Part shown: positions 56,221 through 64,000 of the stretch, in pieces
Layout of the letters: the number at the start of each line of letters is the position of its first letter
Numbering within the stretch: position 1 is the stretch's first letter
Assembly (NCBI GenBank): GCA_963780715.1
Contig: CAWADK010000018.1
Location: 1 to 64,000, forward strand
Direction: 5' to 3'
Source of the DNA: JALORV01 sp963780715
GTDB taxonomy: Bacteria; Pseudomonadota; Gammaproteobacteria; Burkholderiales; Burkholderiaceae_F
Length of the DNA: 64,000 nucleotides
Made by a program: the position numbers and the translations under genes
Notes under the pieces: model-generated
The model's database searches: none
Seen by the model: only the letters and a program-made list of their open reading frames with translations
What the model was told of the DNA's origin: nothing

Positions 56221-56835
56221 CTAGCCCATCTCGAATTGAGCTAGGTCAGCTTCCATGAAGACTTCCAGCAATCGCACCGCTGCCGTGTAGAAATTTCCGA
56301 GGTCGACCTTGTGCGCTGCATCACAGAATCCGCGATACGCGGGCTGCAGATAGCGCGCAAAGAATTCATGCTGGCGTTGCAGCGACTGCGCGTCGGATCC
56401 GGCGGCAACGAGGTGACGCATGACTTCGAGAACCGCAGTGAGGTTGTCTTCCGGCTCGGCCGAAGCTGCCGTGCGCGCCAGCCCGAATCGTGCCAGCGTG
56501 TCGCGCAGTTCCACCAGCAGGGCCTCCTTGGGTGTGATCGGGTGGTAGTGCGTCAGGTAGGTGCTGACGGGCGCCTTACCCACTCCGATGAAAGTGGCAT
56601 CGAACTCGAGCGTGGCGTCCCGCGCTGACGTCCCTGCCGCAGCGACGGCAAGTTCGTTCCAGGCTTGCGCCAGTTCGCCCTCACCTTCGACACTTCCGGC
56701 CGACTGCGCCAGCGCGCGCAGCAGCCCGTCGTCCGGCCCTGCCGCGAACAGTCGTGCGAGCAGCGCGTAGAGCTGCAGGCGTCCCTCGTCCTCGGGAGCA
56801 AGTGGCAATTCCGGCGCAGGTAAGGGACGATTCAT
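56221..56835 (-). CDS. TorD/DmsD-type molybdoenzyme chaperone
   Basis: A 204-aa all-helical TorD-family chaperone. It has LQLYALLARLFAAGPDDGLL at the N-terminus, EFDATFIGVGKAPVSTYLTHY in the middle and HEFFARYLQPAYRGFCDAA near the C-terminus. It should bind FdhA's Tat signal and delay export until the cofactor is inserted. It overlaps the ferredoxin gene stop by 4 nt. Confidence 0.88.
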   Translation of the reverse strand: MNRPLPAPELPLAPEDEGRLQLYALLARLFAAGPDDGLLRALAQSAGSVEGEGELAQAWNELAVAAAGTSARDATLEFDATFIGVGKAPVSTYLTHYHPITPKEALLVELRDTLARFGLARTAASAEPEDNLTAVLEVMRHLVAAGSDAQSLQRQHEFFARYLQPAYRGFCDAAHKVDLGNFYTAAVRLLEVFMEADLAQFEMG

Positions 56836-58911
56836 CGCTTGATGTCGAAGATCGACGTTTCGTTCTTCGCTTCCATCATGTCGATGACGCGGCAGTCCGC
56901 GCACATCTGTATGCGCCGCAGCGCCGTGCCGGCGAACATCGGATGCGCGCCCAGACGGCCGGTCATCACGTCGATCATCTGCCGCGTGCCGAACGGCGCC
57001 CCGCAGCGGACGCAGTTGAACGGCTCCGCCTCGTGCAGCGTGACGGGCTGACGGGCCGCCGGGGTCACGAGGAGTCGCGGCACCAGGCTGATGGCCCGCT
57101 CGGGGCAGGTCGTCTCGCACAGGCCGCACTGCACGCAGTTGTGCTCGACGAAGCGCAGCTTCGGCGCGTCCTCCGTATCCATCAGCGCGGAACTGGGACA
57201 GGCGCCAATGCAGGACTTGCACAGGGTGCAGCGTGACGCGTCGATCACGAGCGAGCCGAACGGCGAGCCCGACGGCAGGGCAATCTGCTCGGGTGGCGCC
57301 GATGCCTGTTGCACCAGGTGGTGGATGGCGAAGTCCAGCGACTCGCGCTTGCGGTTGGACAGGTGAAACGTCGCGGGCTCGGCCACCGTCATCGCCGGCT
57401 GTGACGACCACAGCGCTGCCTGCAGCGCGGCGGGCTCCGCTGCACGCAGCGCCTGCCAGTGCGTGCCGCCAAAGCCGAGTCCATTCAGGATCGTGTCGGC
57501 GAGACGCGCCTGCTGGTCCAGCAGGGCGCCGTGCTCGTCGGCGCCGGCATCGTCGAGCAGCGCAAACACCTGGCTCGCACCGTACGCAATCGCGCCCAGC
57601 ACGACGTCGATCCCGATCGTCGCCACGCTGTGCACCTCGATCGGCAGGACGCGCGCCGGCAGGCCCTTGCCGGTTCGCGCCAGCCGCGCGACCAGCGCTC
57701 GACCGTTCGTGCGCGTTATGGAAAAGCAGCGCGGCGTCCTTGCCGCCGGCTCCCCGATACACCGACAGCAGTTTTCGCAGACGCGCACCGATGTCGGCTG
57801 CACCGGGGTAGGCAAAACGCAATGCGCCGGTCGGACACGTCGTTGCGCAGTCACCGCAGCCCATGCACAGAAACGGGTGCGCCCAGATCTTGTCGCCCAG
57901 CGAGCGGACCGCGTCGGTCGCACAGACGTCGAGGCAGCGCGTGCAGCCGGTCTTGGTGTTGCGGCTGTGCGCGCAGAGCTTCTCGTCGTACTGCACGTAG
58001 CGCGGCTTCTCGAACTCGCCCACCATCTGCACCAGCCGCATCGCCGCCTGCGACTGCTCCAGCGGGTCAGCGCCCGGCGCGAGATAGCCGAAGGGCTTTT
58101 CGGGCATGCGCAGCAATGGCTGCGCGGACAGGTCGAACACCAGATCGAACTGCTCGGTACGCGTCGCCGCGGCGCGGCCAAAGTCGATCGCACCGATCGT
58201 GCCGCAGGCTTTCACGCAGGCACGGTGCGACTTGCAGCGCGTGAGGTCGACCTGGTAGGTGAAATCGATCGCCTGCTCCGGGCACGCCCTGATGCAGGCG
58301 TTGCAGCGGGTGCAGGTCTCCAGATCAATCGGGTTGATCTGATCCCACTGGACTTCGAACTTGCCCAGGTAGCCCTGAACCGAGCGCGGCAGCCCCGACC
58401 AAACCGGGTAGCGACGGGTCGCCGGCAGTTCGGCGCCGCGGGCCGTCGTGATCAGGACGCTGACTGCCAGGCTGTCGGCGAGTTGCTCGGCCCACGCAAT
58501 CGCTGCCTCGGCCGGTCCGATGATCAGCACCTCGCCCTTGGACGCGTAGGAAGAAACGGCGACCGGCTGCGGATCGGGCAAGTCCGCCAGCGCCAGCAAC
58601 GCAGCAATCTTCGCGGTCGCCGCCGCACCTTCGGCCGACCATCCGGCCGCCTCGCGGATGTTGACGAACTTCAGCTCCGTCGCTGCGCCGGCACCGGCCG
58701 CCAGTTCCGTGAAAAGCGGGGCCTCCTGCGTGCACGCGACCGTGCATGAGGCGGCCCCCAGCGCCGAGGTGAAGCCGTCCACCTCCTTGCGGCACAGCTC
58801 GGTGTAGATCGGAATCGCCTCGCGCCCGAGCGCGCGGCCAAGCGCCGCCCCGTCCAGCGTCATCGTGCGATTGCAGTTGCAGACTTTCAGCGGGTTGCCA
58901 GGCGTGGCCAT
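56832..58911 (-). CDS. Multi-4Fe-4S ferredoxin protein of fdh cluster (frameshifted)
   Basis: A roughly 690-aa iron-sulfur protein. It starts LKVCNCNRTM. Cluster-binding sets follow: CTRCNACIRACPEQAI, CKSHRACVKAC, CTRCLDVC, CMGCGDCATTCPTGAL, then CTLCKSCIGACPSSAL and CVQCGLCETTCPERAI, with a late CVRCG/CADC pair. The frame changes near 57712 (between LLFHNAH and GRALVARLAR). Both parts belong to one protein. It occurs with TorD, DUF3305/3306 and FDH in Betaproteobacteria and probably serves in electron transfer or enzyme maturation; the exact role is not established. Confidence 0.83.
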
Positions 58912-58917
58912 GCGGGC

Positions 58918-59649
58918 TCAGGTGGAAGTGGAATCGGTGGAAGGTGCCCTGCCCGGCGAGACGGCAGGCGATGACGATACTTTTGCCACTGCGGCCGGAT
59001 CGGCCGCCGCCACGTCCATGCGCACGTTCGGCGTCGACGGCAGTTCGGCATTCTGCTCTTCGCTCGTCGAGCTCGTGGCGAGCCCGTCCGCTTCGCGGCC
59101 GACGGCGGGACTGGCTGCCGGTTCGCCCTCTTCGAGCCCAGCAGCGACCTCGGCCCCGCTGGCATCACCTGCCGCGGCCGCCGCCTCGGCCGCTTCCAGC
59201 GCCTCGAGTTCGGAGTCGAGCAGGAAACCGCGTGCGCTCGGCAGGCGCAGTCGCATCGCCGCCGGCAGTGGCTCGAACTGCGTGTAGTCGTCAACGTACA
59301 CGTCCAGCATGTCCATCTGGTTGAAGTGCGGGTCGGCGAAGAGCTTCTTCAACGCGGCACGGCGCAGTTCATCGTCGACGGGCTGCTGGAAGAACGCCTG
59401 GTAGTCCGAACGCAAGCCATCGAGCGAGTCGATCGGCGGCAGCGGTACGTCGGTCGGCGCGGCCGCCTCGCGCGCCTCCGCTGGCGGCGGGGTTGACGCA
59501 TCTCGCGCAACTTCTTCGTCCCCCGGCGTCGTTGACGCTGCTGCGGGCGCCTCCGCCGCGGCAGACTCCGCCGGGCGTTCGACTTCGCGCTCCGCCTCGC
59601 GCTTGCGCCGCGACCAGCGAGCCAGGAACGATTCCGGCTCAGAGCTCAT
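58918..59649 (-). CDS. DUF3306 domain protein of fdh cluster
   Basis: A 243-aa protein. The N-terminus SFLARWSRRKREAEREV starts the DUF3306 pattern. An Ala/Pro/Glu-rich linker (about 30-85) leads to the conserved core DYQAFFQQPVDDELRRAALKKLFADPHFNQMD. The C-terminal half is low-complexity Ala/Glu/Ser. Start MSSEPESF at 59649. It is found beside FDH genes in many Proteobacteria; the function is unknown. Confidence 0.83.
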   Translation of the reverse strand: MSSEPESFLARWSRRKREAEREVERPAESAAAEAPAAASTTPGDEEVARDASTPPPAEAREAAAPTDVPLPPIDSLDGLRSDYQAFFQQPVDDELRRAALKKLFADPHFNQMDMLDVYVDDYTQFEPLPAAMRLRLPSARGFLLDSELEALEAAEAAAAAGDASGAEVAAGLEEGEPAASPAVGREADGLATSSTSEEQNAELPSTPNVRMDVAAADPAAVAKVSSSPAVSPGRAPSTDSTST

Positions 59650-59715
59650 GCCACGATCCGTCGTCGCCTGCGCGCCACGCCCTTCGGCCAGCACGTCCGG
59701 TGCGATCCTGTGGAC

Positions 59716-60219
59716 TCATCGATTGTCACGCTTGGCGCCGAGGAACGATGCGGGAGCCGGGCGGCGCTTCTTCTCTGGAACCTGCAGATGCTGTTGAGTG
59801 AAGGCCGCAAGCCACGGCAGCCACTCGCCCGGCATCGGCACTGCCTCGACCTGGGCGCCGCCGTCCAGGCGCCGCGCGGCCTCGTGATAACTGAGCGTGA
59901 CCCAGCGCGGCTCGGCGCCCGACTCGGTCAGCTCCCACTCCACGAAGGCGACTGGCTGATCGGTGGTCAGGTTCAGGTAGTAGCCATCGGCCTCGGTGCG
60001 ATTCAGGTCGACCTCGAAGCCAAGATGCAGCCACCGCTCGCCCGTTGCATCGCGTTCGAGCAGGATCGGCGCTTCATCGCGCGCGCCCGCGCGCTCGATG
60101 ACAGCGACGGGCACCCAGATCTCGGATGTCCACGGGTTGTCGACGATGCGTTTGGCCGTCACGACCGCGGCCGGCCTTCGCAATGGGTGTGCAGCAGTGT
60201 CGATGCTATCTTCCTTCAA
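59716..60219 (-). CDS. DUF3305 domain protein of fdh cluster
   Basis: The conserved core reads RIVDNPWTSEIWVPVAVIER, then WLHLGFEVDLNRTEADGYYLNL and VSYHEAARRLDGG-like segments (TLSYHEAARRLDGGAQ), as in DUF3305. No ATG fits: TTG 60219 (LKEDSIDTAAH) or GTG 60162 (VTAKRIVDN) may start it, and the shorter form would give about 148 aa. It is the first gene of the minus-strand fdh run, divergent from fdhD, and pairs with DUF3306. Confidence 0.75.
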   Translation of the reverse strand: MKEDSIDTAAHPLRRPAAVVTAKRIVDNPWTSEIWVPVAVIERAGARDEAPILLERDATGERWLHLGFEVDLNRTEADGYYLNLTTDQPVAFVEWELTESGAEPRWVTLSYHEAARRLDGGAQVEAVPMPGEWLPWLAAFTQQHLQVPEKKRRPAPASFLGAKRDNR

Positions 60220-60355
60220 GCTGCGGAGATTATTCCTGCTTAGCCTCGTCGAGCGCAAACCGGAATACGGAATACGCGCGAAGGGTCTTTGCAGCGCACG
60301 CAAGCCGCTGCGTGACGCAGCCGAAGCACGGCACAAGGCCGGAACCCGATCAACG

Positions 60356-61177
60356 ATGCAACCTCTGCTGACCAACGCGTCCCGCCCGTTGATATTTCCC
60401 GTCGATGCCATCGACGAGCGCGGAGCATTGATGCCGACGCCGATCGCCGGCGAGCACCCGCTGACACTGTACGTCGACAAGTGCGAAGTGGTGACGCTGA
60501 TGACGCTGGGCCAGGCGCCCGAGGCGCTCGCCATTGGCTATCTGCGCAACCAGCGGCTGGTGTCTTCGCTGGACGAACTCGCTGCGGTGCAGGTCGACTG
60601 GGAGACCGACGCCGTGGCGGTCACGACGCGACGCGGCGTCAAGTCACTCGCAAAGAAGCTCGCCAAGCGGACGGTGACCACCGGCTGCGGACAGGGCACG
60701 GTGTTCGGCGACCTGATGGAAGAAGTCGATTCGATCCGCCTGCGCGACGACGTGCGGCTGTCCGAGGCGGCGCTCTTCGCCGTGCTCGAGGCCGTGCGCC
60801 AGCACGAGACGATCTACAACGCCGCAGGCGCCGTGCACGGTTGCGCGCTGGCCTCCAACGAGGGCGCCGACAGCCGCATCCTCGTCTTCATCGAGGACGT
60901 TGGCCGGCATAACGCGGTCGATGCGATCGCAGGCCGCATGTGGCTCGACAACATCGACGGCTCGGACAAGATTTTCTACACCACCGGGCGCCTGACCTCC
61001 GAGATGGTCATCAAGACCGCGCAGATGGGGATTCCTTTCCTCGTGTCGCGCTCGGGCCTGACCGAAATGGCGTGGCGCATCGCCAGCCAGGTCGGCCTGA
61101 CGATGATCGGCCGCGCGGCCCGCAAGCACTATCTGCTCTTTACCGGGCGGCAACGCTTCGAGGCGGCACGGACGTGA
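60356..61177 (+). CDS. fdhD: Formate dehydrogenase accessory sulfurtransferase FdhD
   Basis: A 273-aa FdhD protein, which carries sulfur from a cysteine desulfurase to the Mo-bisPGD cofactor. The family segments are EHPLTLYVDKCEVVTLMT, IGYLRNQRL, the cysteine loop TTGCGQGTVFG (C111), IYNAAGAVHGCAL, FIEDVGRHNAVDAIAG and FYTTGRLTSEMVIKTAQMG. The usual CxxC is here C-G-Q-G: the second cysteine is missing. ATG 60356 follows acccgatcaacg. It overlaps mobA by one base (TGATG) and is the first gene of a cofactor operon. Confidence 0.93.
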   Translation: MQPLLTNASRPLIFPVDAIDERGALMPTPIAGEHPLTLYVDKCEVVTLMTLGQAPEALAIGYLRNQRLVSSLDELAAVQVDWETDAVAVTTRRGVKSLAKKLAKRTVTTGCGQGTVFGDLMEEVDSIRLRDDVRLSEAALFAVLEAVRQHETIYNAAGAVHGCALASNEGADSRILVFIEDVGRHNAVDAIAGRMWLDNIDGSDKIFYTTGRLTSEMVIKTAQMGIPFLVSRSGLTEMAWRIASQVGLTMIGRAARKHYLLFTGRQRFEAART

Positions 61178-61758
61178 TGCGCGCCGAAATCTGCGGGCTG
61201 GTGCTGGCCGGTGGCCAGGGCCGTCGCATGGGCGGCGTCGACAAGGGGCTGGTCGAGTTCAGGGGGCGGCCATTCGTCGCGCATGTCATCGAGCGGCTGC
61301 GACCGCAAGTCGACGCGTTGCTGATCAATGCCAACCAGAACCTCGAGCAGTACGCGGCTTTCGGTCACGACGTGGTGCCCGATCGCCTGGGCGGATTCGC
61401 CGGGCCGCTGGCAGGGCTCGACGCCGGTCTGCACGCGACCACGGCACCGTTGCTGGTGACGGCACCGTGCGACTCGCCCTTCCTGCCGCGCGACCTCGTC
61501 GCACGCCTGGCGAACGCACGCGCGGACGACGACGCCGATCTCGCCGTGGCGCGCACCGGCACGCAGCCGCACCCCGTGTTCGCGCTGGTACACACCCGGG
61601 TCCGGCCTCACCTGGCCCGGTTCCTGGCCAGCGGTGAGCGCAAGATCGACCTCTGGTACTCGACGCTGCGCGTCGTCGAGGTCGCCTTCGACGACGAACC
61701 GGAAGCGTTCATCAACATCAACACCCGCGGCGAGATCGCGCAGTTCGAGAGGTCATGA
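61177..61758 (+). CDS. mobA: Molybdenum cofactor guanylyltransferase
   Basis: A 193-aa MobA that adds GMP to molybdopterin to form MGD for FdhA. The nucleotide motif LAGGQGRRMGGVDKGLVEF (about residues 8-26) is intact, followed by PDRLGGFAGPLAGL and TAPCDSPFLPRDL. The end INTRGEIAQFE is typical. It overlaps moeA by 4 nt. Confidence 0.94.
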   Translation: MRAEICGLVLAGGQGRRMGGVDKGLVEFRGRPFVAHVIERLRPQVDALLINANQNLEQYAAFGHDVVPDRLGGFAGPLAGLDAGLHATTAPLLVTAPCDSPFLPRDLVARLANARADDDADLAVARTGTQPHPVFALVHTRVRPHLARFLASGERKIDLWYSTLRVVEVAFDDEPEAFININTRGEIAQFERS

Positions 61759-63020
61759 AGCCGCTGACGCAAGCCATCCGCGCGCTCGACGCGTACGACC
61801 CGGACGCGCTGCCGGTGGCCGATGCCTTGCGCATCATCCGCGGCTGCGTGACGCCCGTGCCGATGATCGAGCGCATCGCGCTGCGCAGCGCGCTGGGCCG
61901 GGTGCTGGCGGAGGACATCGTCAGCCCATTCGATGTTCCTGCACACGACAACACGGCCATGGACGGCTGGGCGGTGCGGCATGCCGACCTGGCCACCGAG
62001 GGCGAAACGGTGCTGCGCCAGATTGGCGAGGCCTTTGCCGGCCATCCGTACGCGGGTGCAGTGGGCGCCGGCGAGTGCGTGCGCGTGATGACCGGCGCCG
62101 TGTTGCCGACCGGCACGGACTGCATAGTCGTGCAGGAGGTGGTCCGCGTCGATGCGCGCGGCGTGCGCGTGCCTCCGGGACAACGCGCGGGCCAGCACCT
62201 GCGTTACCGGGGCGAGGATCTCGCGCGCGGCAAACCCTGCATCAATGCCGGCTGCGTGCTGGGTCCGGCGCACATGGGCCTGCTGGCCTCGCTCGGGCTA
62301 CCTGAAGTTCCGGTCCGGCGACGCTTGCGGGTCGCGTTCTTTTCCACCGGCGACGAGCTGGTTTCGATCGGTGAGCCGCTGGCACCGGGCGCGATCTACG
62401 ACTCCAACCGTTACACGCTGCACGGCATGCTGACCCGGCTGGGCTGCGACGTGCATGACCTCGGCGTCGTGCGCGACGATCCGTCAGCACTCGAAGCGGC
62501 GCTCGCCACCGCCGCGGCGGACGCGGACGTGGTCATCACGACCGGCGGCGTTTCGGTCGGCGAGGCGGATTTCACGCGCGCCATCCTCGCGCGCCTGGGC
62601 GAAGCGGCGTTCTGGAAGATTGCGATGCGGCCAGGACGACCGCTCGCGTTCGGTCGCGTGGGCGATGCGCTGTTCTTCGGCCTGCCCGGCAACCCGGTGG
62701 CGGTGATGATCACGTTCTACCAGTTCGTGCGCGAAGCCCTGCTCGCCGCCGCCGGCGTCAGCCACGGCAGCGAACTGCCGATGCTGCAGGTACCGGCACG
62801 CGACGCCATCCGCAAGAAACCCGGCCGCACCGAGTATCAGCGCGCCATCGTCGAGCAGGACGCCCAGGGCCAGTGGTCGGTTCACCTCACTGGGCAGCAA
62901 GGCTCGGGGGTATTGAGTTCCATGGCGCGGGCCAACTGCCTGATCGTGCTGGAACACGGGCGCGGCTCCGTAGCCGCCGGCGAGCCGGTCAGCGTGGTTC
63001 TTTTCGACGGACTGGTCTGA
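61755..63020 (+). CDS. moeA: Molybdopterin molybdenumtransferase
   Basis: A 421-aa MoeA that inserts molybdate into adenylylated molybdopterin. It has DIVSPFDVPAHDNTAMDGWA, MTGAVLPTGTDCIV, the MoCF domain signatures FFSTGDELVS and TTGGVSVGEADFT, GRPLAFGRV and FFGLPGNPVAVMI, and a C-terminal domain ending VLFDGLV. It closes fdhD-mobA-moeA and overlaps the convergent regulator gene by 32 nt. Confidence 0.95.
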   Translation: MKPLTQAIRALDAYDPDALPVADALRIIRGCVTPVPMIERIALRSALGRVLAEDIVSPFDVPAHDNTAMDGWAVRHADLATEGETVLRQIGEAFAGHPYAGAVGAGECVRVMTGAVLPTGTDCIVVQEVVRVDARGVRVPPGQRAGQHLRYRGEDLARGKPCINAGCVLGPAHMGLLASLGLPEVPVRRRLRVAFFSTGDELVSIGEPLAPGAIYDSNRYTLHGMLTRLGCDVHDLGVVRDDPSALEAALATAAADADVVITTGGVSVGEADFTRAILARLGEAAFWKIAMRPGRPLAFGRVGDALFFGLPGNPVAVMITFYQFVREALLAAAGVSHGSELPMLQVPARDAIRKKPGRTEYQRAIVEQDAQGQWSVHLTGQQGSGVLSSMARANCLIVLEHGRGSVAAGEPVSVVLFDGLV

Positions 63021-64000
63021 CGGGCGTCTCCGGGGCCTCGATCGCTGCGGCCCAGGGCAGCGCTTCGTGCAGCGCAAGGACCTGCCCGCTGCGCGCTGGC
63101 GCATAGCCTGCCAGCGACGCGAGCCGACGCTGCCAGTCGTCGCTGCGCAGCACGGCGAGCAGGGCACGCAGCGCCGGCTGATCCAGGTCCGCGGCCATGC
63201 ACACGAGAAAGTATTCCTCCCACAGCAGTGGCACGAAGTCGAGCCCACGGCTGCGCGCCGCCGCTTCGATGCACAGGCCGACATCCGCGCGACCCGATGC
63301 GATCGTCTGAGCCACGGCGGCGTGCGAGGGCTCCTCGTGCTTCGTAGCCGAGGATGCCACCCACGGGCACGCCGCCTTCGTCGCACAGCGCATCGGTCAG
63401 CAGCCGGCTGCCTGTGCCCTCCGGCCGGTTGACGAAGCGCGCCTTGCGCGCCACGACATCGGCCATCGACGACAGCGAGAGCGGATTGCCCGGCGCCACC
63501 GCCAGACCCTGCACGCGCCGCGCGAAACCGATCAGGCTCTGTTGCCCTGCGGTCAGGAGTCCGGCGTAGGCGCGCTCGATGCGGCCTCCGCGCGGTGGCC
63601 GCGGCGGAGCGTGAAAACCGGCCAGCGTGCAGCGGTGCGCCCGTAACGCACGCAGCGCATCGACGCTGCCGGTGAAACCGATGTCCAGATGCAGCCGTGC
63701 CGGCAGGCAATGTTCGCGCAGCAGTACGAGCGCGCTGTCGTGGCTGGCCTGCACGGTCAGGGCATGAGTCGCGTCGTCGAACGCCATCCCGAACGCACGC
63801 TCGAGGTTGGCGTGCAGGGCGGCGATCTCCGACGCAAGTCGTGCCTGCGCCTGCCGCTCGGCCCACAGCAATTTGTCGCCGAATGCGGTGAGCTGTGCAG
63901 CCTGCCCGCGCTCCCAGACGATCAGTGGCCGGCCCAGTTCGCGTTCCCAGCGCTTGAGTTCACCCCAGACGTGGCGGTAAGAGAGCCGCAGCGCGCGCGC
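62989..64000 (-). CDS. ModE/LysR-type HTH regulator with substrate-binding domain (partial, frameshifted)
   Basis: The gene enters from the right edge. The visible part starts inside a LysR/ModE-like HTH (ARALRLSYRHVWGELKRWER, ELGRPLIVWERG). A helix LTAFGDKLLWAERQAQARL and a periplasmic-binding-protein-like domain (COG1910-type) follow: VNRPEGTGSRLLTDALC, EEPSHAAVAQTIASGRADVG and LDFVPLLWEEYFLVC. The frame changes near 63335 (extra base in gaagcac). Such proteins are thought to sense molybdate or related ligands. Next to moeA and the fdh cluster, it is a candidate regulator of them. The N-terminus is beyond the window. Confidence 0.78.

Noticed and set aside
58944..59687. Plus-strand ORFs over DUF3306
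   Set aside because: They are low-complexity complements of the Ala/Glu/Ser-rich DUF3306 gene, without ribosome sites.

Overview
The window is about 64 kb of very GC-rich, gene-dense chromosome. Several features point to a betaproteobacterium: the order argS - SPOR protein - dsbA - SDR, aceK among acyl-CoA enzymes, a liu (leucine) catabolic set with a LiuR-type MerR regulator, and a cytochrome-b-linked formate dehydrogenase with DUF3305/DUF3306 partners. The order or family cannot be fixed from the sequence. No rRNA, tRNA, CRISPR array, insertion sequence or prophage was seen.

Layout. 0.2-8 kb: argS, a SPOR-domain protein, dsbA and an SDR on +, then on - a glycine-zipper protein, a GNAT, metC-like PLP enzyme and a metallo-beta-lactamase (MBL) hydrolase. 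7.6-12.4 kb: the liuR-type regulator, recQ, a membrane protein, and a PaaI thioesterase with isovaleryl-CoA dehydrogenase (liuA). 12.5-24.9 kb: an ASCH-GNAT fusion, a LysE exporter, aceK, thiolase, RidA, a second acyl-CoA dehydrogenase, a divergent DapB, a methyltransferase, two thioredoxin-fold/GST enzymes, DinB and an MFS transporter. 25-33 kb: methylcrotonyl-CoA carboxylase beta (liuB), a third acyl-CoA dehydrogenase, enoyl-CoA hydratase (liuC), carboxylase alpha (liuD) and ghrA. 34-37.4 kb: hppD, phhA, an SDR and a VOC protein. 37.5-42.9 kb: a DUF5666-type repeat lipoprotein, HMG-CoA lyase (liuE), an alpha/beta hydrolase and a CDP-alcohol phosphatidyltransferase. 42.8-50.4 kb: an aldo/keto reductase, a FlK-like thioesterase with two split-barrel flavin proteins (one fused to GAF and a winged helix), hemerythrin, DUF1289, MBL and a secreted metzincin. 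50.6-64 kb: a complete formate dehydrogenase cluster on - (DUF3305, DUF3306, ferredoxin, TorD, Tat peptide, FdhA, FdhB, lipoprotein, FdhC), divergent from fdhD-mobA-moeA, and a molybdate-type regulator running off the end.

How it works together. LiuA, LiuB/LiuD, LiuC, LiuE and the thiolase make a nearly full route from isovaleryl-CoA to acetyl-CoA. PhhA and HppD start phenylalanine/tyrosine breakdown. AceK would tune the glyoxylate bypass when acetyl-CoA is the carbon source. Two perfect 16-bp palindromes (7586 and 10696) are the likely LiuR operators. The formate cluster brings its own cofactor genes (fdhD, mobA, moeA).

Quality note. At least eight otherwise intact genes are split by one to three frame changes, several in CG-alternating tracts. 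This looks like assembly or sequencing indels rather than real decay. Affected genes are annotated over their full length with the junctions stated. The strongest non-gene signal is a family of intergenic hairpin repeats (1.9, 20.1 and 28.7 kb) whose two best copies show compensatory stem changes.
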